A stretch of DNA of 64,000 bases from Thalassolituus oleivorans MIL-1. GTDB taxonomy: Bacteria; Pseudomonadota; Gammaproteobacteria; Pseudomonadales; Oceanobacteraceae. Location of the stretch: positions 3,678,001-3,742,000 of the forward strand of contig NC_020888.1 of the NCBI RefSeq assembly GCF_000355675.1, in the 5' to 3' direction. This document shows, in pieces, positions 11,601 to 17,851 of the stretch (the stretch's first letter is position 1; each line of letters opens with the position of its first letter). Position numbers and translations under genes: made by a program. Below the pieces are notes generated by a model. It saw only the letters and a program-made list of their open reading frames with translations, made no database searches and was not told where the DNA came from.

Positions 11601-12412
11601 GACGGAACGGCACCGGTATTCACAAAAAAACTATCCGACGTCGAATTATTGTTCGCATCGGTTGCAGTAACCGTGATGTTAGCGCCACCTTGGCCAACCA
11701 CATTGGCAATCGTCAGATAAAATAAGTTACCTGGTGAAGTACCGGGGTCGCGAGTAACACTAATATCTGCATTACGAATTGCACTTTGATTGTCAGATGA
11801 GACGGTGACATTAATAACGTCTAAATAATTTGCGCCAGTAATCGGGGGATCTTCAATTTCAAAATCCAGCGTAATATTACCTCCCACGGCTAATGAAATA
11901 TCCGTAAGAAATACGCCTGGGTTATCCTTAGGGAAGACCGGCGGTAAGTTATCGCCGTCTGTCCATGTGTATCCTAGAATCGTACAGATACTGTCACTGA
12001 TAATTGGATCGCCCGTCGTATAATAAGCAGGCGCTCCGCCTGCAGTCACACAGCTCAAGAAGCTCTTACGACCGGTCAGTCCACTAATATCACCCGAGGT
12101 ATCACCAACCACATTCTCGCCACCCGCAAGAAAGTTGTTTTCACTCAAAAAGGCAAGAGCCTCAGAGTCAACTTGTCGAGACGCTGGCTTGACATAGTGA
12201 CTATTCCCAAAAGCCCCAAATGCTTGGCTTTTTTGTCCTGTGTCTGCTTTCTCATACTGAGAAATCGCCGCTCGTGTATTTAGCCCATTACGGGAAATAC
12301 TTGCGGGGCGTATCGACGCATTGGCGAGTGGTGCCGCCATCGCCATTATTGGCAGTACCGCTTTTAACGCATTCAGCGTTTTGGGGCGATGGGTTGGGAG
12401 TTTCTTATCCAT
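5651..12412 (-). CDS. Giant Ig-like repeat surface protein with Ca-binding repeats, internal GlyGly-CTERM-like motif and C-terminal beta-barrel
   Basis: The 2253-residue product starts at ATG 12412, with AAGGA 6 bases upstream; a longer in-frame start would overlap the preceding gene. Residues 1-32 are a signal peptide ending in ANA. Cadherin-like and other Ig-like modules follow (about 33-700, with PVNDEPT linkers). Residues 704-1549 are nine exact 94-residue repeats resembling Big_12 Ig-like domains. An Asp-rich thrombospondin-3-like calcium-binding region (DxDGDGI units) spans about 1700-2055. At 2061-2084 a GGGS, a hydrophobic stretch and RQRR form a GlyGly-CTERM-like tripartite sorting signal. 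A second signal-peptide-like stretch ends in AQA (about 2102), then an OmpA-like barrel of about 150 residues ends in Phe. It is the last gene of a tight minus-strand operon. Adhesion or cell-surface structure is the likely role. Confidence 0.9.
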   Translation of the reverse strand: MDKKLPTHRPKTLNALKAVLPIMAMAAPLANASIRPASISRNGLNTRAAISQYEKADTGQKSQAFGAFGNSHYVKPASRQVDSEALAFLSENNFLAGGENVVGDTSGDISGLTGRKSFLSCVTAGGAPAYYTTGDPIISDSICTILGYTWTDGDNLPPVFPKDNPGVFLTDISLAVGGNITLDFEIEDPPITGANYLDVINVTVSSDNQSAIRNADISVTRDPGTSPGNLFYLTIANVVGQGGANITVTATDANNNSTSDSFFVNTGAVPSMANSAVAITVLEDSGSNAVSTSNFATSDSDSGQTLTWSASGGTKGTPQASGTASTPTTNGTPSSVTYTPTTNLNGSDTFTVIVSDGSNTDSRTVNVTITPVNDEPTISSLANQTFNGVGGSAQTVAGFASMSSAGGGADENTQTVLGYVVSEVSDPSGVVSSVSIASNGTLTYTPTANVEGVATIQAQVRDSGGVTNGGDDLSQLKTFTITVDTLAPSLSEVTAVTSPTNDPTPDVTINISQAGTLAVGGSCGSASEGAVAAGNLTFSLTQADNSTPLVDGTYSDCTVTVTDANGNASSALTLSAFQIQLDAIPPTVTQVTAPADDTYMTGETLSFTLTASEVLTVDTASGTPALDLTIGSSNVSAVYLSGTGSDALTFSYTVQNNDEDTDGISIDSLSLNSGAITDVAGNAIVMALNGVANTTGVLVDGVQPTVAITGASGNINAAFTATITFSESVTGFDVGDIYSPNATLSDFSGSGAVYTVLVTPNAEGIVVLEVADTVAVDAAGNSNSAGPQLQLTYDATAPTAVISGASGDINAAFTATVTFSESITGFDLSDIIAVNASLSDFAGSGSTYTVLVTPNIDGPVTVDVAAAVATDGAGNGNTAAAQLTATYDGSAPTVVIGGASGSINTPFTATLTFSESVSGFDVSDVGISNALLSDFAGSGAAYTVLVTPNADGAVTLDVAASTASDSAGNGNTAAAQLAVTYDATIPTLTLDGASGDINAPFTANMIFSESVSGFDLSDVQVTNATLSDFSGSGASYSVLVTPTADGVVTLDVSADAALDAAGNANSAATQLLATYDGSAPTVAISGASGAINTAFTATIAFSESVSGFDVSDLGVSNALLSDFAGSGALYTVLVTPNADGAVTLDVAAAVAQDVAGNDNSAATQLTATYDATAPTAVISGASGYINAAFTATITFSESVNNFVVGDIAVSNATLADFSGSGDTYSVLVTPTTDGAVTLDVAANAAQDAAGNNSAAAAQLAVTYDAIAPTVLLSAPATLVNAAFTATITFSENVTDFVVADISASNATLSDFSGSGTSYTVLVTPTTDGTVTLDVVNAVAVDVAGNSNNAAGQLVVTYDATAPAVALTTAATLVNEPFIVTATFSETVTGVELTDFVVTNGTAGNLAALGNTYSVLITPTADGDVTVNMAAGAASDAAGNTSTAAVELTTSADTTGATTTLTGVPSSAITAFDVTVTFSENVSTLTSADITVTNGVVTQLLGGGTGYTATIMPTASGSDTTVSVAADVVTDDADNGNQASAVATVAIVNDVGVASISGVAAEGETLTADIADNNGLANATIQYQWTSGGEVAGSDQDTYLITASDVGNVIGLTVSYTDDLLAVETPVAADTATVISLAQVALNTISSQADASGSTPATITEYDTAGVTSVTATVLDLINNAIARSNLADVNELSEVQALVDIILEGQDDDGDGLPNMLEGDDTVDTDGDGIADRDDTDSDNDGISDLVELNLDLTDTDNDGIIDAIDADIGNDGIVDTGLTDDNLDGVNDAMDELAEWLVAFASTDQDGDGLLNMIDLDADNDGLFDVAEAGLGDQDGDALLDDGVDILTDVIQLPDSDGDTLPDNLDVRSNGVDTDFSNSNLPSDLDGDLDGVLDSTTDVDRDGIMDVVDNAIGAFGSRADFDGDGIPNHLDDDDDGDGISDADENPQQAFFTGEDADADGIDDGVDANVNGVLNGEDLDGNGVRDDREMPDLDGDGFVDHLDADADGDGIPDNIDPEIALPVDAAPEAPGAGITDADGDGVDDSIDPSINTGVDVETSTGGGSMSLGLVFGLALLLVALRQRRFSATVMAALLATSMSAQAGEWSVEGGVGVSQLDPKLNNNLTLSDDSDSSWQLSTAYHFNREWAAQLRYVDMGNASIGNGRINYQALAAMAQYRPDALRMGRWTPQLQLGMGRLFNDSQGGLNLKSHDDLRLMVGAGIDCRLNKTDYLEAQVNSYAEDARVWTLGFRHHF
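7766..10303 (-). repeat. Nine tandem 282-bp coding repeats (94-residue Ig-like units)
   Basis: Unit starts fall exactly 282 bases apart: 10303, 10021, 9739 and on to 8329 and 8047, with the array ending at 7766 and no insertions or deletions. Each unit runs from PTxxIxGASGxIN through FSESVxGF, LSDFxGSG and LVTPxxDG to DxAGN. Units 1-6 are closest to each other, 7 and 8 differ in the first loop, and 9 is the most diverged. This suits array growth by unequal recombination. Confidence 0.95.
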
Positions 12413-12422
12413 GGAAAATCCT

Positions 12423-13592
12423 TCAGGTGGTGAGTCCTGGGTGGCAAAAATGATTCCGCATTCTCGGATGACTGGGTTCAATCACTTCCGGAAAGCAGGT
12501 GTTATTTAAAATGGCAATGTCATAAATTTGATCAACATTACCTTGGAAACTAATCTGACCAACCACCTCGTTATTTTCGAGATTAATCAGCCAAATGCCG
12601 GAGCACGTTTCCCCTTCTTTTTCGTCAATAAGGGCAGGTGCAGATACATCGCTGTTACGACGACGCGATAAACCAACAAACATTAAACTGCCATAAATAT
12701 CGATACCGCGAGTAAAGCCGGGTAATTCAGCAATGACTTCCGTTTCGCCAGTATCAGGGTGATAGCAATTCACCTGACCAACACCTGAATGACAGAAATA
12801 GACTTTACCGTTATGCCAACGTGGCGAGTGCGGCATGGACAAACCACTGACAACAATTTCATTGCGTTTAACATCAATTAACGTGCCTGTACGTTTATCG
12901 CTGTCACGCCACTGTTTGGCATTCTCAAATTGAGAAAAGGTCGTCACATAAGCAGGCTCGCCATCACGCAGAGTCATGCCATTTAAATGGCAGCGATCTT
13001 CCGGAGTCAGCTTGTCAATAAAAGGCGGCTTCCACTGAGGGACAAAACTATATGCAGGGTCGACCGTGGACAAACAAGAAAAACTGGAATTAACCACCCA
13101 CAATCCAGCATTTCCCCATTCAATATCGTGAATGTTAATCATGCCGGTGTAATGTGAGGATCGAGTGATAAAACACGCATCCACACGTGCATCTACAGGC
13201 TGTAACTTACGTTGATATTCTTCGTCTTTAGCACGAATCTCAATGTCTTCCTGGTTTGCCTCATCATCGTTAAACACACGAGGGGCAGTGACATCTTTAT
13301 GAATATCCGGAAGAGGATGTTTAATTTGAGTCAGTAATCTATCTTCACGCTGAAAATGAATAATCTGAGTAAATGTACCAAGAATCAGCCCCTGATCCGT
13401 CACCGTCAGGCCCATCGGGCGTGGAAATTCTTTAAAATTAATTTCGAGCGATTCGCCATCAGTACGCACCAGCATCAAGCGTCCAGCCTGATACGACGTG
13501 AACGCCAAAGATATATTCAGATGTTTAAAAACTGCCGGTAAATTATCCGAATAAGTATAAGAAAAATCGGCGAGTTCAACGTTATCAGTCAT
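12423..13592 (-). CDS. TIGR03032 family protein
   Basis: The 389-residue product matches the TIGR03032 family (related to DUF4915). The signature blocks are visible: an LNGM segment followed by a DG and YVTTFSQ, a WR...GTLIDV block, the GLSMPHSPRWH motif, then ELPGFTRGI and FVGLSRRR. The fold is probably a beta-propeller-like repeat. The family has no settled function; members occur next to TPR, sulfotransferase or hydroxylase genes and large surface proteins. No signal peptide is seen, so it is probably cytoplasmic and may help make or modify the giant protein encoded 10 bases downstream. It starts 3 bases after the subtilase stop, so co-translation is likely. Confidence 0.88.
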   Translation of the reverse strand: MTDNVELADFSYTYSDNLPAVFKHLNISLAFTSYQAGRLMLVRTDGESLEINFKEFPRPMGLTVTDQGLILGTFTQIIHFQREDRLLTQIKHPLPDIHKDVTAPRVFNDDEANQEDIEIRAKDEEYQRKLQPVDARVDACFITRSSHYTGMINIHDIEWGNAGLWVVNSSFSCLSTVDPAYSFVPQWKPPFIDKLTPEDRCHLNGMTLRDGEPAYVTTFSQFENAKQWRDSDKRTGTLIDVKRNEIVVSGLSMPHSPRWHNGKVYFCHSGVGQVNCYHPDTGETEVIAELPGFTRGIDIYGSLMFVGLSRRRNSDVSAPALIDEKEGETCSGIWLINLENNEVVGQISFQGNVDQIYDIAILNNTCFPEVIEPSHPRMRNHFCHPGLTT

Positions 13593-13595
13593 GGC

Positions 13596-14888
13596 TTACA
13601 AATCCCGCAAGTGAATAGGGGTAGAAGAAGGAATGACTTGAGACCCAAACTGGGCAATTTGTAACTGCGAAACGAGCTGATCGAGTGTAAGCGAGGGGGT
13701 AGCAGAAAGAAGTAACGCGAAATAACCTGAAGCAACAGCAGCCGACAATGACGTTCCTGAGAAATGCCCATACCCTCCCCCTGCCTTAATAGCTGGGCTG
13801 GGCTTTCCATAAATGTAGGCATCCACGGAGCTTCCATAATTACTGAACCTCGTCCTTTTTCCATGTTCATCCGCTGCACCAACGACAACGGCGTCCAGCA
13901 GTGACGCCTCACTCGCGTCAGCTGTTAATTCCAACCCTGCATTGCCGGCTGAAAATACCACAGCAATACCTTTTCCAGCGCGGCCATTTTGCGCCAAGTC
14001 AGAAACGATATCAGCTAGTGGGTCTAATAGCCATTGAGAAGCCCAACTGGCGTTAATGATGTCAGCGTTTGACAGTTTAGCTAGGTAGAAACTGAGTAAA
14101 GTACGACTCGTCCATGTATCGGAGTTCCGTATTGCAATGAGTCCAGCCTCAGGGGCGATACCATCAATTCCTCGCTCATCGTGGGCTGCGAAAATAGTAC
14201 CAACCACCTTAGTACCATGAATGTCGAGCTCGCTCTTTGGGCTAACATCCTGAACCTTTTGTTCGGCGTCGTAAGAAAACACAACATCGGTGAAACGTAA
14301 CTCTTCATGGCTTAGCGCAAAGCCGTCATCAATCACTGCGACTTTCACCCCACGCCCCTTGGTTGTTTGCCAAAGGGTGGGAATATCTAATTGCGAAAAA
14401 TAGGGGGCGGGATTTAGCGCCAGCTGTTGATCTTCAGTATTTGTACGACCAGTGTCAGTACGGATAGTCAGCTGTAATATATCCGGCTGCACCAAAGAAA
14501 TATTAGAAGTGCTACTCAACACCTTCATCACGGCTGAAAGCTGATCACGGGTATTTAAAGTCACCAAGTAATAATTCGACTCAGGCATTAAATACAGCTC
14601 ATTCACGGCAGCGATACGCGAATCGAGTGCCTGCAAAGAGAGCTTCGTCAATCCTGATGCACGGACAATAAGACGATTACTCAACGACACCTGCAGTGCT
14701 TTGCCTGAGACGCTATAAACATCACTCGTCTGATTAACACCATTAGACTCGTTAGCAATGGGCGTTAAACAGTAGGTTTTATTAAAATTTCGAAAAGGAA
14801 TCTCGCAGGCAAAAGCAGTGCTCACCCACAGTAAACATAAAACTCCAAACAGCTTTCTAAAAAAAACAGACATCCAAGCTCGAACCAT
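13596..14888 (-). CDS. Secreted subtilisin-like (S8) serine peptidase
   Basis: The 430-residue product has a signal peptide ending near residue 27 (TAFA before Cys28), a propeptide-like segment of about 140 residues, then an S8 catalytic domain. The catalytic triad is Asp187 (VAVIDDG), His224 (DIHGTKVVG) and Ser380 (SGTSLSAAV), with oxyanion Asn316 (FSAGNAG). The position of Cys28 does not make a classical lipobox. A second start at 14873 would give a more typical signal peptide. It sits between the collar proteins and the TIGR03032 gene in the same operon, so it may mature the giant surface protein or other secreted partners. That role is inference; the peptidase class is secure. Confidence 0.92.
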   Translation of the reverse strand: MVRAWMSVFFRKLFGVLCLLWVSTAFACEIPFRNFNKTYCLTPIANESNGVNQTSDVYSVSGKALQVSLSNRLIVRASGLTKLSLQALDSRIAAVNELYLMPESNYYLVTLNTRDQLSAVMKVLSSTSNISLVQPDILQLTIRTDTGRTNTEDQQLALNPAPYFSQLDIPTLWQTTKGRGVKVAVIDDGFALSHEELRFTDVVFSYDAEQKVQDVSPKSELDIHGTKVVGTIFAAHDERGIDGIAPEAGLIAIRNSDTWTSRTLLSFYLAKLSNADIINASWASQWLLDPLADIVSDLAQNGRAGKGIAVVFSAGNAGLELTADASEASLLDAVVVGAADEHGKRTRFSNYGSSVDAYIYGKPSPAIKAGGGYGHFSGTSLSAAVASGYFALLLSATPSLTLDQLVSQLQIAQFGSQVIPSSTPIHLRDL

Positions 14889-14931
14889 AAATTATTTTCA
14901 TAAAAAGGTGGCCATCCATGGCCAAGCTGCA

Positions 14932-15468
14932 CTAACCGCGGCTAGGGTACAAACCCACTAACGCGATGCAATAGTTCATGCCAATCATCGGCTGGCGATT
15001 TTCGTGTGACTGACCGCCCCCTGTCTCAGACAAGGCCTCGGGTGCCATGGTGGTATTCACAGTCCCGGTATTATCTAAATACAGGATATTGTCATTAACA
15101 GGCTTATCAATGCCCATCATTTTATCTGGGCCAGGCGTTGCAGAGTTGCTGATTGATTGCGAACCATAAACGATATGTTTGTGGGCCGGAATCTGAGCCT
15201 CAGTTAAGGTAACGGATTCGACGCCGGTTTTCTCGCCTAAACGACGCGCCGTCAGACCCGGCCCCCGACCTGGGTGCATAGCGGCTCGCCCTGCTAAGTT
15301 GGGCAATCCAAAAGTAGTTCGGCCATCACCGCCGTACGTGGTGCCTAAAATAGAAAACAACGCCGTATTTTGTGAGACAGGCAACAACTGTCCATCGCAC
15401 TTCGCCCAGCCACTAGGGGCAAAATTACAGCCCATTATTCTAATTTCTCCGATAAATGGTTCTGACAT
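14932..15468 (-). CDS. Phage tail collar domain protein, MdpB-like (copy 3)
   Basis: The 178-residue product opens with MSEPFIGEIRIMGCNFAPSG and has the collar-domain core: GWAKCDGQLLP, then YGGDGRTTFGLPNL, an IPAHKH histidine pair and a C-terminal IALVGLYPSR. This is the microcystin-dependent protein (MdpB) type of tail collar protein, usually chromosomal and not tied to a prophage. It is the last of three tandem copies, 12 bases after copy 2 and 43 bases before the subtilase. No signal peptide is present, as in the other two copies, so export would need a dedicated route. Its molecular role is not established. Confidence 0.9.
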   Translation of the reverse strand: MSEPFIGEIRIMGCNFAPSGWAKCDGQLLPVSQNTALFSILGTTYGGDGRTTFGLPNLAGRAAMHPGRGPGLTARRLGEKTGVESVTLTEAQIPAHKHIVYGSQSISNSATPGPDKMMGIDKPVNDNILYLDNTGTVNTTMAPEALSETGGGQSHENRQPMIGMNYCIALVGLYPSRG

Positions 15469-15480
15469 AATTCTGACTCC

Positions 15481-16005
15481 TTAATGACGTGACGGATAAA
15501 TACCGAACAGCGCAATGATGTAATTGATACAAAGCGCAGGCATGAGATTAGTATGGCTTCGAGAACCACCCGCAGTAGCGACAACATCACTACTTAATCC
15601 CACAACGTTCGATAGTGTTGATGTATAAGATTCATCGCCGTCGGTATGGCTACCTAATACATCATTGGCAGGATTAGAAGATGAAACTTCAGCCGTAGAC
15701 GCCATGAAACCATGACTATGCGGAGGGATTTCATTCACAGTTAAGGTTACATTTTCTTCACCGTAGCGAGCGCCAAGGCGACGCAAAGAAAGACCTGGGC
15801 CTTGCCCCTGATGCACCGGAAGACGACCAAGCATATCGGGCAATCCAAACGTGGTACGACCATCACCACCATAAACAGTGCCCAACAAAGAAAACAATGC
15901 ATCATTCTGGCTAACCGCCATCAACTGACCATCACAAAATGCCCAGCCACGCGGAGCGAAATTTCCAGCGAACATACGAATTTCGCCAACAAATGGTTCT
16001 GACAT
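15481..16005 (-). CDS. Phage tail collar domain protein, MdpB-like (copy 2)
   Basis: The 174-residue product has the same layout as its neighbours: MSEPFVGEIRMFAGNFAPRG, GWAFCDGQLM, YGGDGRTTFGLPDM, then PPHSHGF and a C-terminal IALFGIYPSR. The N-terminal half is conserved in all three copies, while the segment after the histidine motif (about residues 105-150) is nearly unrelated between them. That fits a conserved collar fold with a variable exposed part. The start is ATG 16005, with an AGGAG-like sequence upstream. It sits in the middle of the tandem array. Confidence 0.9.
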   Translation of the reverse strand: MSEPFVGEIRMFAGNFAPRGWAFCDGQLMAVSQNDALFSLLGTVYGGDGRTTFGLPDMLGRLPVHQGQGPGLSLRRLGARYGEENVTLTVNEIPPHSHGFMASTAEVSSSNPANDVLGSHTDGDESYTSTLSNVVGLSSDVVATAGGSRSHTNLMPALCINYIIALFGIYPSRH

Positions 16006-16040
16006 AATAGACTCCTTAGTTAGATAAATTTTGCGTTGCT

Positions 16041-16562
16041 TCAGCTACGCGAAGGGAAAAGCCCTTGCAGAGCAATACAAAAATTAACAGCAATAGATGG
16101 CTGATTATTATCATGAGCCATCCCACTACCCGCCGTAGAAACAGACGCCGGAGCCAAGGCAACCAAAGATGATGGCGCTACATACATATTTGTTGGCACA
16201 TTTTGGGTTTTATCAACAGCCGTCGCGAGCATAGAGCCAGTAAACTGCTTAGTCGTAGCGTTTGCGGTGGTTGCCTTTACCGCGTGCGAGTGAGCCGGCA
16301 TTTCAGCGGCTGTTAACGTGACATATTCAATACCTTGCTTTGCGCCTTGTAATAACTGCTCATCGTCACCAGCGGGGGTGCGGCTACGCATATCCGGCAA
16401 CGCAAATGATGTGCGACCATCACCGCCATAAGTAGTGCCTAGCAACGAATACAAAGATTGGTTTTGATTGATTGGCAGAATCTGCCCATCACACTGTGCC
16501 CAACCGCGCGGCGCCCAACCAAATCCAAACATACGGATTTCGCTTAAAAAGGGTTCAGCCAT
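16041..16562 (-). CDS. Phage tail collar domain protein, MdpB-like (copy 1)
   Basis: The 173-residue product starts MAEPFLSEIRMFGFGWAPRG, followed by GWAQCDGQILP, YGGDGRTSFALPDM, an MPAHSHA motif and a C-terminal IALQGLFPSR. AGGAG lies upstream of ATG 16562. It is the promoter-proximal gene of the visible minus-strand run and is 35 bases from copy 2. It diverges from the GNAT gene at 16649, so a promoter for the six-gene operon should lie in the 86 bases at 16563-16648. That gap includes a short GTGGGGTTCCCCAC palindrome at about 16591-16604. Confidence 0.9.
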   Translation of the reverse strand: MAEPFLSEIRMFGFGWAPRGWAQCDGQILPINQNQSLYSLLGTTYGGDGRTSFALPDMRSRTPAGDDEQLLQGAKQGIEYVTLTAAEMPAHSHAVKATTANATTKQFTGSMLATAVDKTQNVPTNMYVAPSSLVALAPASVSTAGSGMAHDNNQPSIAVNFCIALQGLFPSRS

Positions 16563-16648
16563 ATCTATCTCCTTTTGTTTACTTTAGGTGTGGGGTTCCC
16601 CACAATTTGCCCTAGATGCCTGACACTATCCTTTTTAGAGAAAAGACA

Positions 16649-17143
16649 ATGACCGACAAAAATTGCTGGACAAACCGAGTTAAATTACGTCGGTTTACCG
16701 AGCAAGACCTCACCTTCATGGAACAACTGTATGCCGCTGGCCGGGTTACTGAATTAGCAATGACACCCTTTTCCGACGAGCAAAAATCTTTATTTATAAA
16801 ACAGCAATTCACCGCTCAGCTTACGCATTACACGACCCACTATAATTCTGAAAAATTTGAAATTATTGAAGTCGATGGACAAATGGCTGGGCGTTTGTTT
16901 ATCGATATTTGGGACAACGAAATACGAATAGTCGATATTGCCTTGGCGCCGCACATTCAAAACCAAGGGCTTGGAGGCTATTTGTTGAATAAGGTCATAG
17001 AACAAGGGAGAACGTTGAAAAAACCCGTAACGATTCACGTAGAGCAAAATAATCCAGCAAAACGATTGTATGAAAGACTGGGCTTTAAAGAAAAAAGTCG
17101 TACGAACGAGGTCTATATTTTGATGGAGCGTACCTGCTGTTAA
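16649..17143 (+). CDS. GNAT family N-acetyltransferase
   Basis: The 164-residue product starts at ATG 16649; an in-frame ATG at 16616 would add 11 residues. The GNAT core is visible: a central VDIALAPHIQNQGLGGYLL block carrying the acetyl-CoA pyrophosphate-binding Q-x-x-G-x-G loop, then HVEQNNPAKRLYERLGF typical of motif B. The substrate cannot be told from sequence. It is inverted relative to the collar and DUF6916 genes and sits between them. GNAT genes often accompany MdpB-type collar genes, so it may belong to the cluster functionally. That link is from memory of other genomes and is inference here. Confidence 0.88.
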   Translation: MTDKNCWTNRVKLRRFTEQDLTFMEQLYAAGRVTELAMTPFSDEQKSLFIKQQFTAQLTHYTTHYNSEKFEIIEVDGQMAGRLFIDIWDNEIRIVDIALAPHIQNQGLGGYLLNKVIEQGRTLKKPVTIHVEQNNPAKRLYERLGFKEKSRTNEVYILMERTCC

Positions 17144-17172
17144 TATTTTCATTCGCGTCCCTGCGTTTTAAC

Positions 17173-17457
17173 TCACCGTTTTCGGCTGATAACGGTTTGA
17201 TATTCAGTCGGACCGTGAGCAGTAATAAATATTTCTTCCTGCCCAAACGAATCATGAACTGCGCGGTAAGATCCTTGCGGAATCCGGAAGCTTTCATCGC
17301 CATTAAATAGCACCGCAAAACCTTCCCAGTCATCACCGTCGATAGGCGATTTTTCAACGCTAACCACACTCAGCTGAACAGAGTTTTCAGCGCTATCAAA
17401 TACAGCCACCTTGCTACCCAGCAAAGCGCTCATACTGTCGAAATTCAATCTACTCAT
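17173..17457 (-). CDS. DUF6916 family protein
   Basis: The 94-residue product starts at ATG 17457, preceded by GAGAG. It begins with an F-x-x-x-LLGSKVAV stretch, then has an acidic middle and FAVLFNGDESFRIPQGSYRAVH followed by an EEIFITAHGP segment. This pattern (a FxxLF line, PQGxYxxxH, then a terminal strand) fits the DUF6916 domain, a small beta protein found beside MdpB-type collar genes. It has no signal peptide. The inverted GNAT gene parts it from the three collar genes, but on the same strand it still heads the cluster. Function unknown. Confidence 0.7.
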   Translation of the reverse strand: MSRLNFDSMSALLGSKVAVFDSAENSVQLSVVSVEKSPIDGDDWEGFAVLFNGDESFRIPQGSYRAVHDSFGQEEIFITAHGPTEYQTVISRKR

Positions 17458-17495
17458 ATCACTCTCTCAGCAACTGCACACTATCAGACGGATAT

Positions 17496-17526
17496 GACCA
17501 TGAAGAGTCAACCGTCCTTCATGGTC
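17496..17526. other. Perfect 10-base hairpin without a T tract
   Basis: GACCATGAAG (17496-17505) pairs with CTTCATGGTC (17517-17526) around 11 bases. It sits upstream of the DUF6916 start and before the Moco leader. No run of T follows on either strand, so it is not a standard terminator; an operator or RNA hairpin is possible. The rest of 17458-17704 shows nothing I can assign. Confidence 0.4.
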
Positions 17527-17704
17527 GATTGACCACTGAGCTGGATATCAGCCACAGAAGCTGGCCATTCTACGCCACTCAAATTCCAATTTCGTATTCA
17601 GTGAGGTCGGCTCGAGCCACCCGCATATATCATTTCCCACTAAAAATACCTTAGTGCCGTCGCAAATAAACTCTTGGCCGCACTACCCGAGATACGTACA
17701 CTGA

Positions 17705-17851
17705 ATACTTAACAACGCCGAGCGTTGGCATCTAACCAGCCGCCTTCCTTACGAATGCAGCCGCATGATGTCTTCGCCGTGGTACTCATTAGCAGTACCA
17801 CCAGGGTTCCGCCGGAAACGGTTGAGCCTCCCACATTTGGAAAGGTGTAAC
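17705..17851 (+). promoter_or_regulatory. Probable molybdenum cofactor (Moco) riboswitch upstream of moaA
   Basis: The leader is highly structured. GTGGTACT (17779-17786) pairs with AGTACCAC (17794-17801), and GTTCC (17806-17810) pairs with GGAAAC just after. Then come CGGTTGAGCCTCCCAC and TTGGAAAGGTGT, which match what I recall of the conserved core of the Moco RNA motif. Position right before moaA of a Moco operon supports it strongly. The AAAGG ribosome binding site of moaA lies inside the last conserved segment, so ligand binding should block translation. The 5' boundary is approximate. Confidence 0.75.

Noticed and set aside
12413-12481. Extended N-terminus of the giant surface protein
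   Set aside because: It would overlap the TIGR03032 gene and place extra residues before a clear signal peptide; ATG 12412 has AAGGA at the right distance.
14932-16562. Prophage or contractile tail remnant
   Set aside because: Only collar-domain genes are present; no capsid, terminase, sheath, tube, baseplate or integrase is visible, and MdpB-type collar genes are commonly chromosomal.
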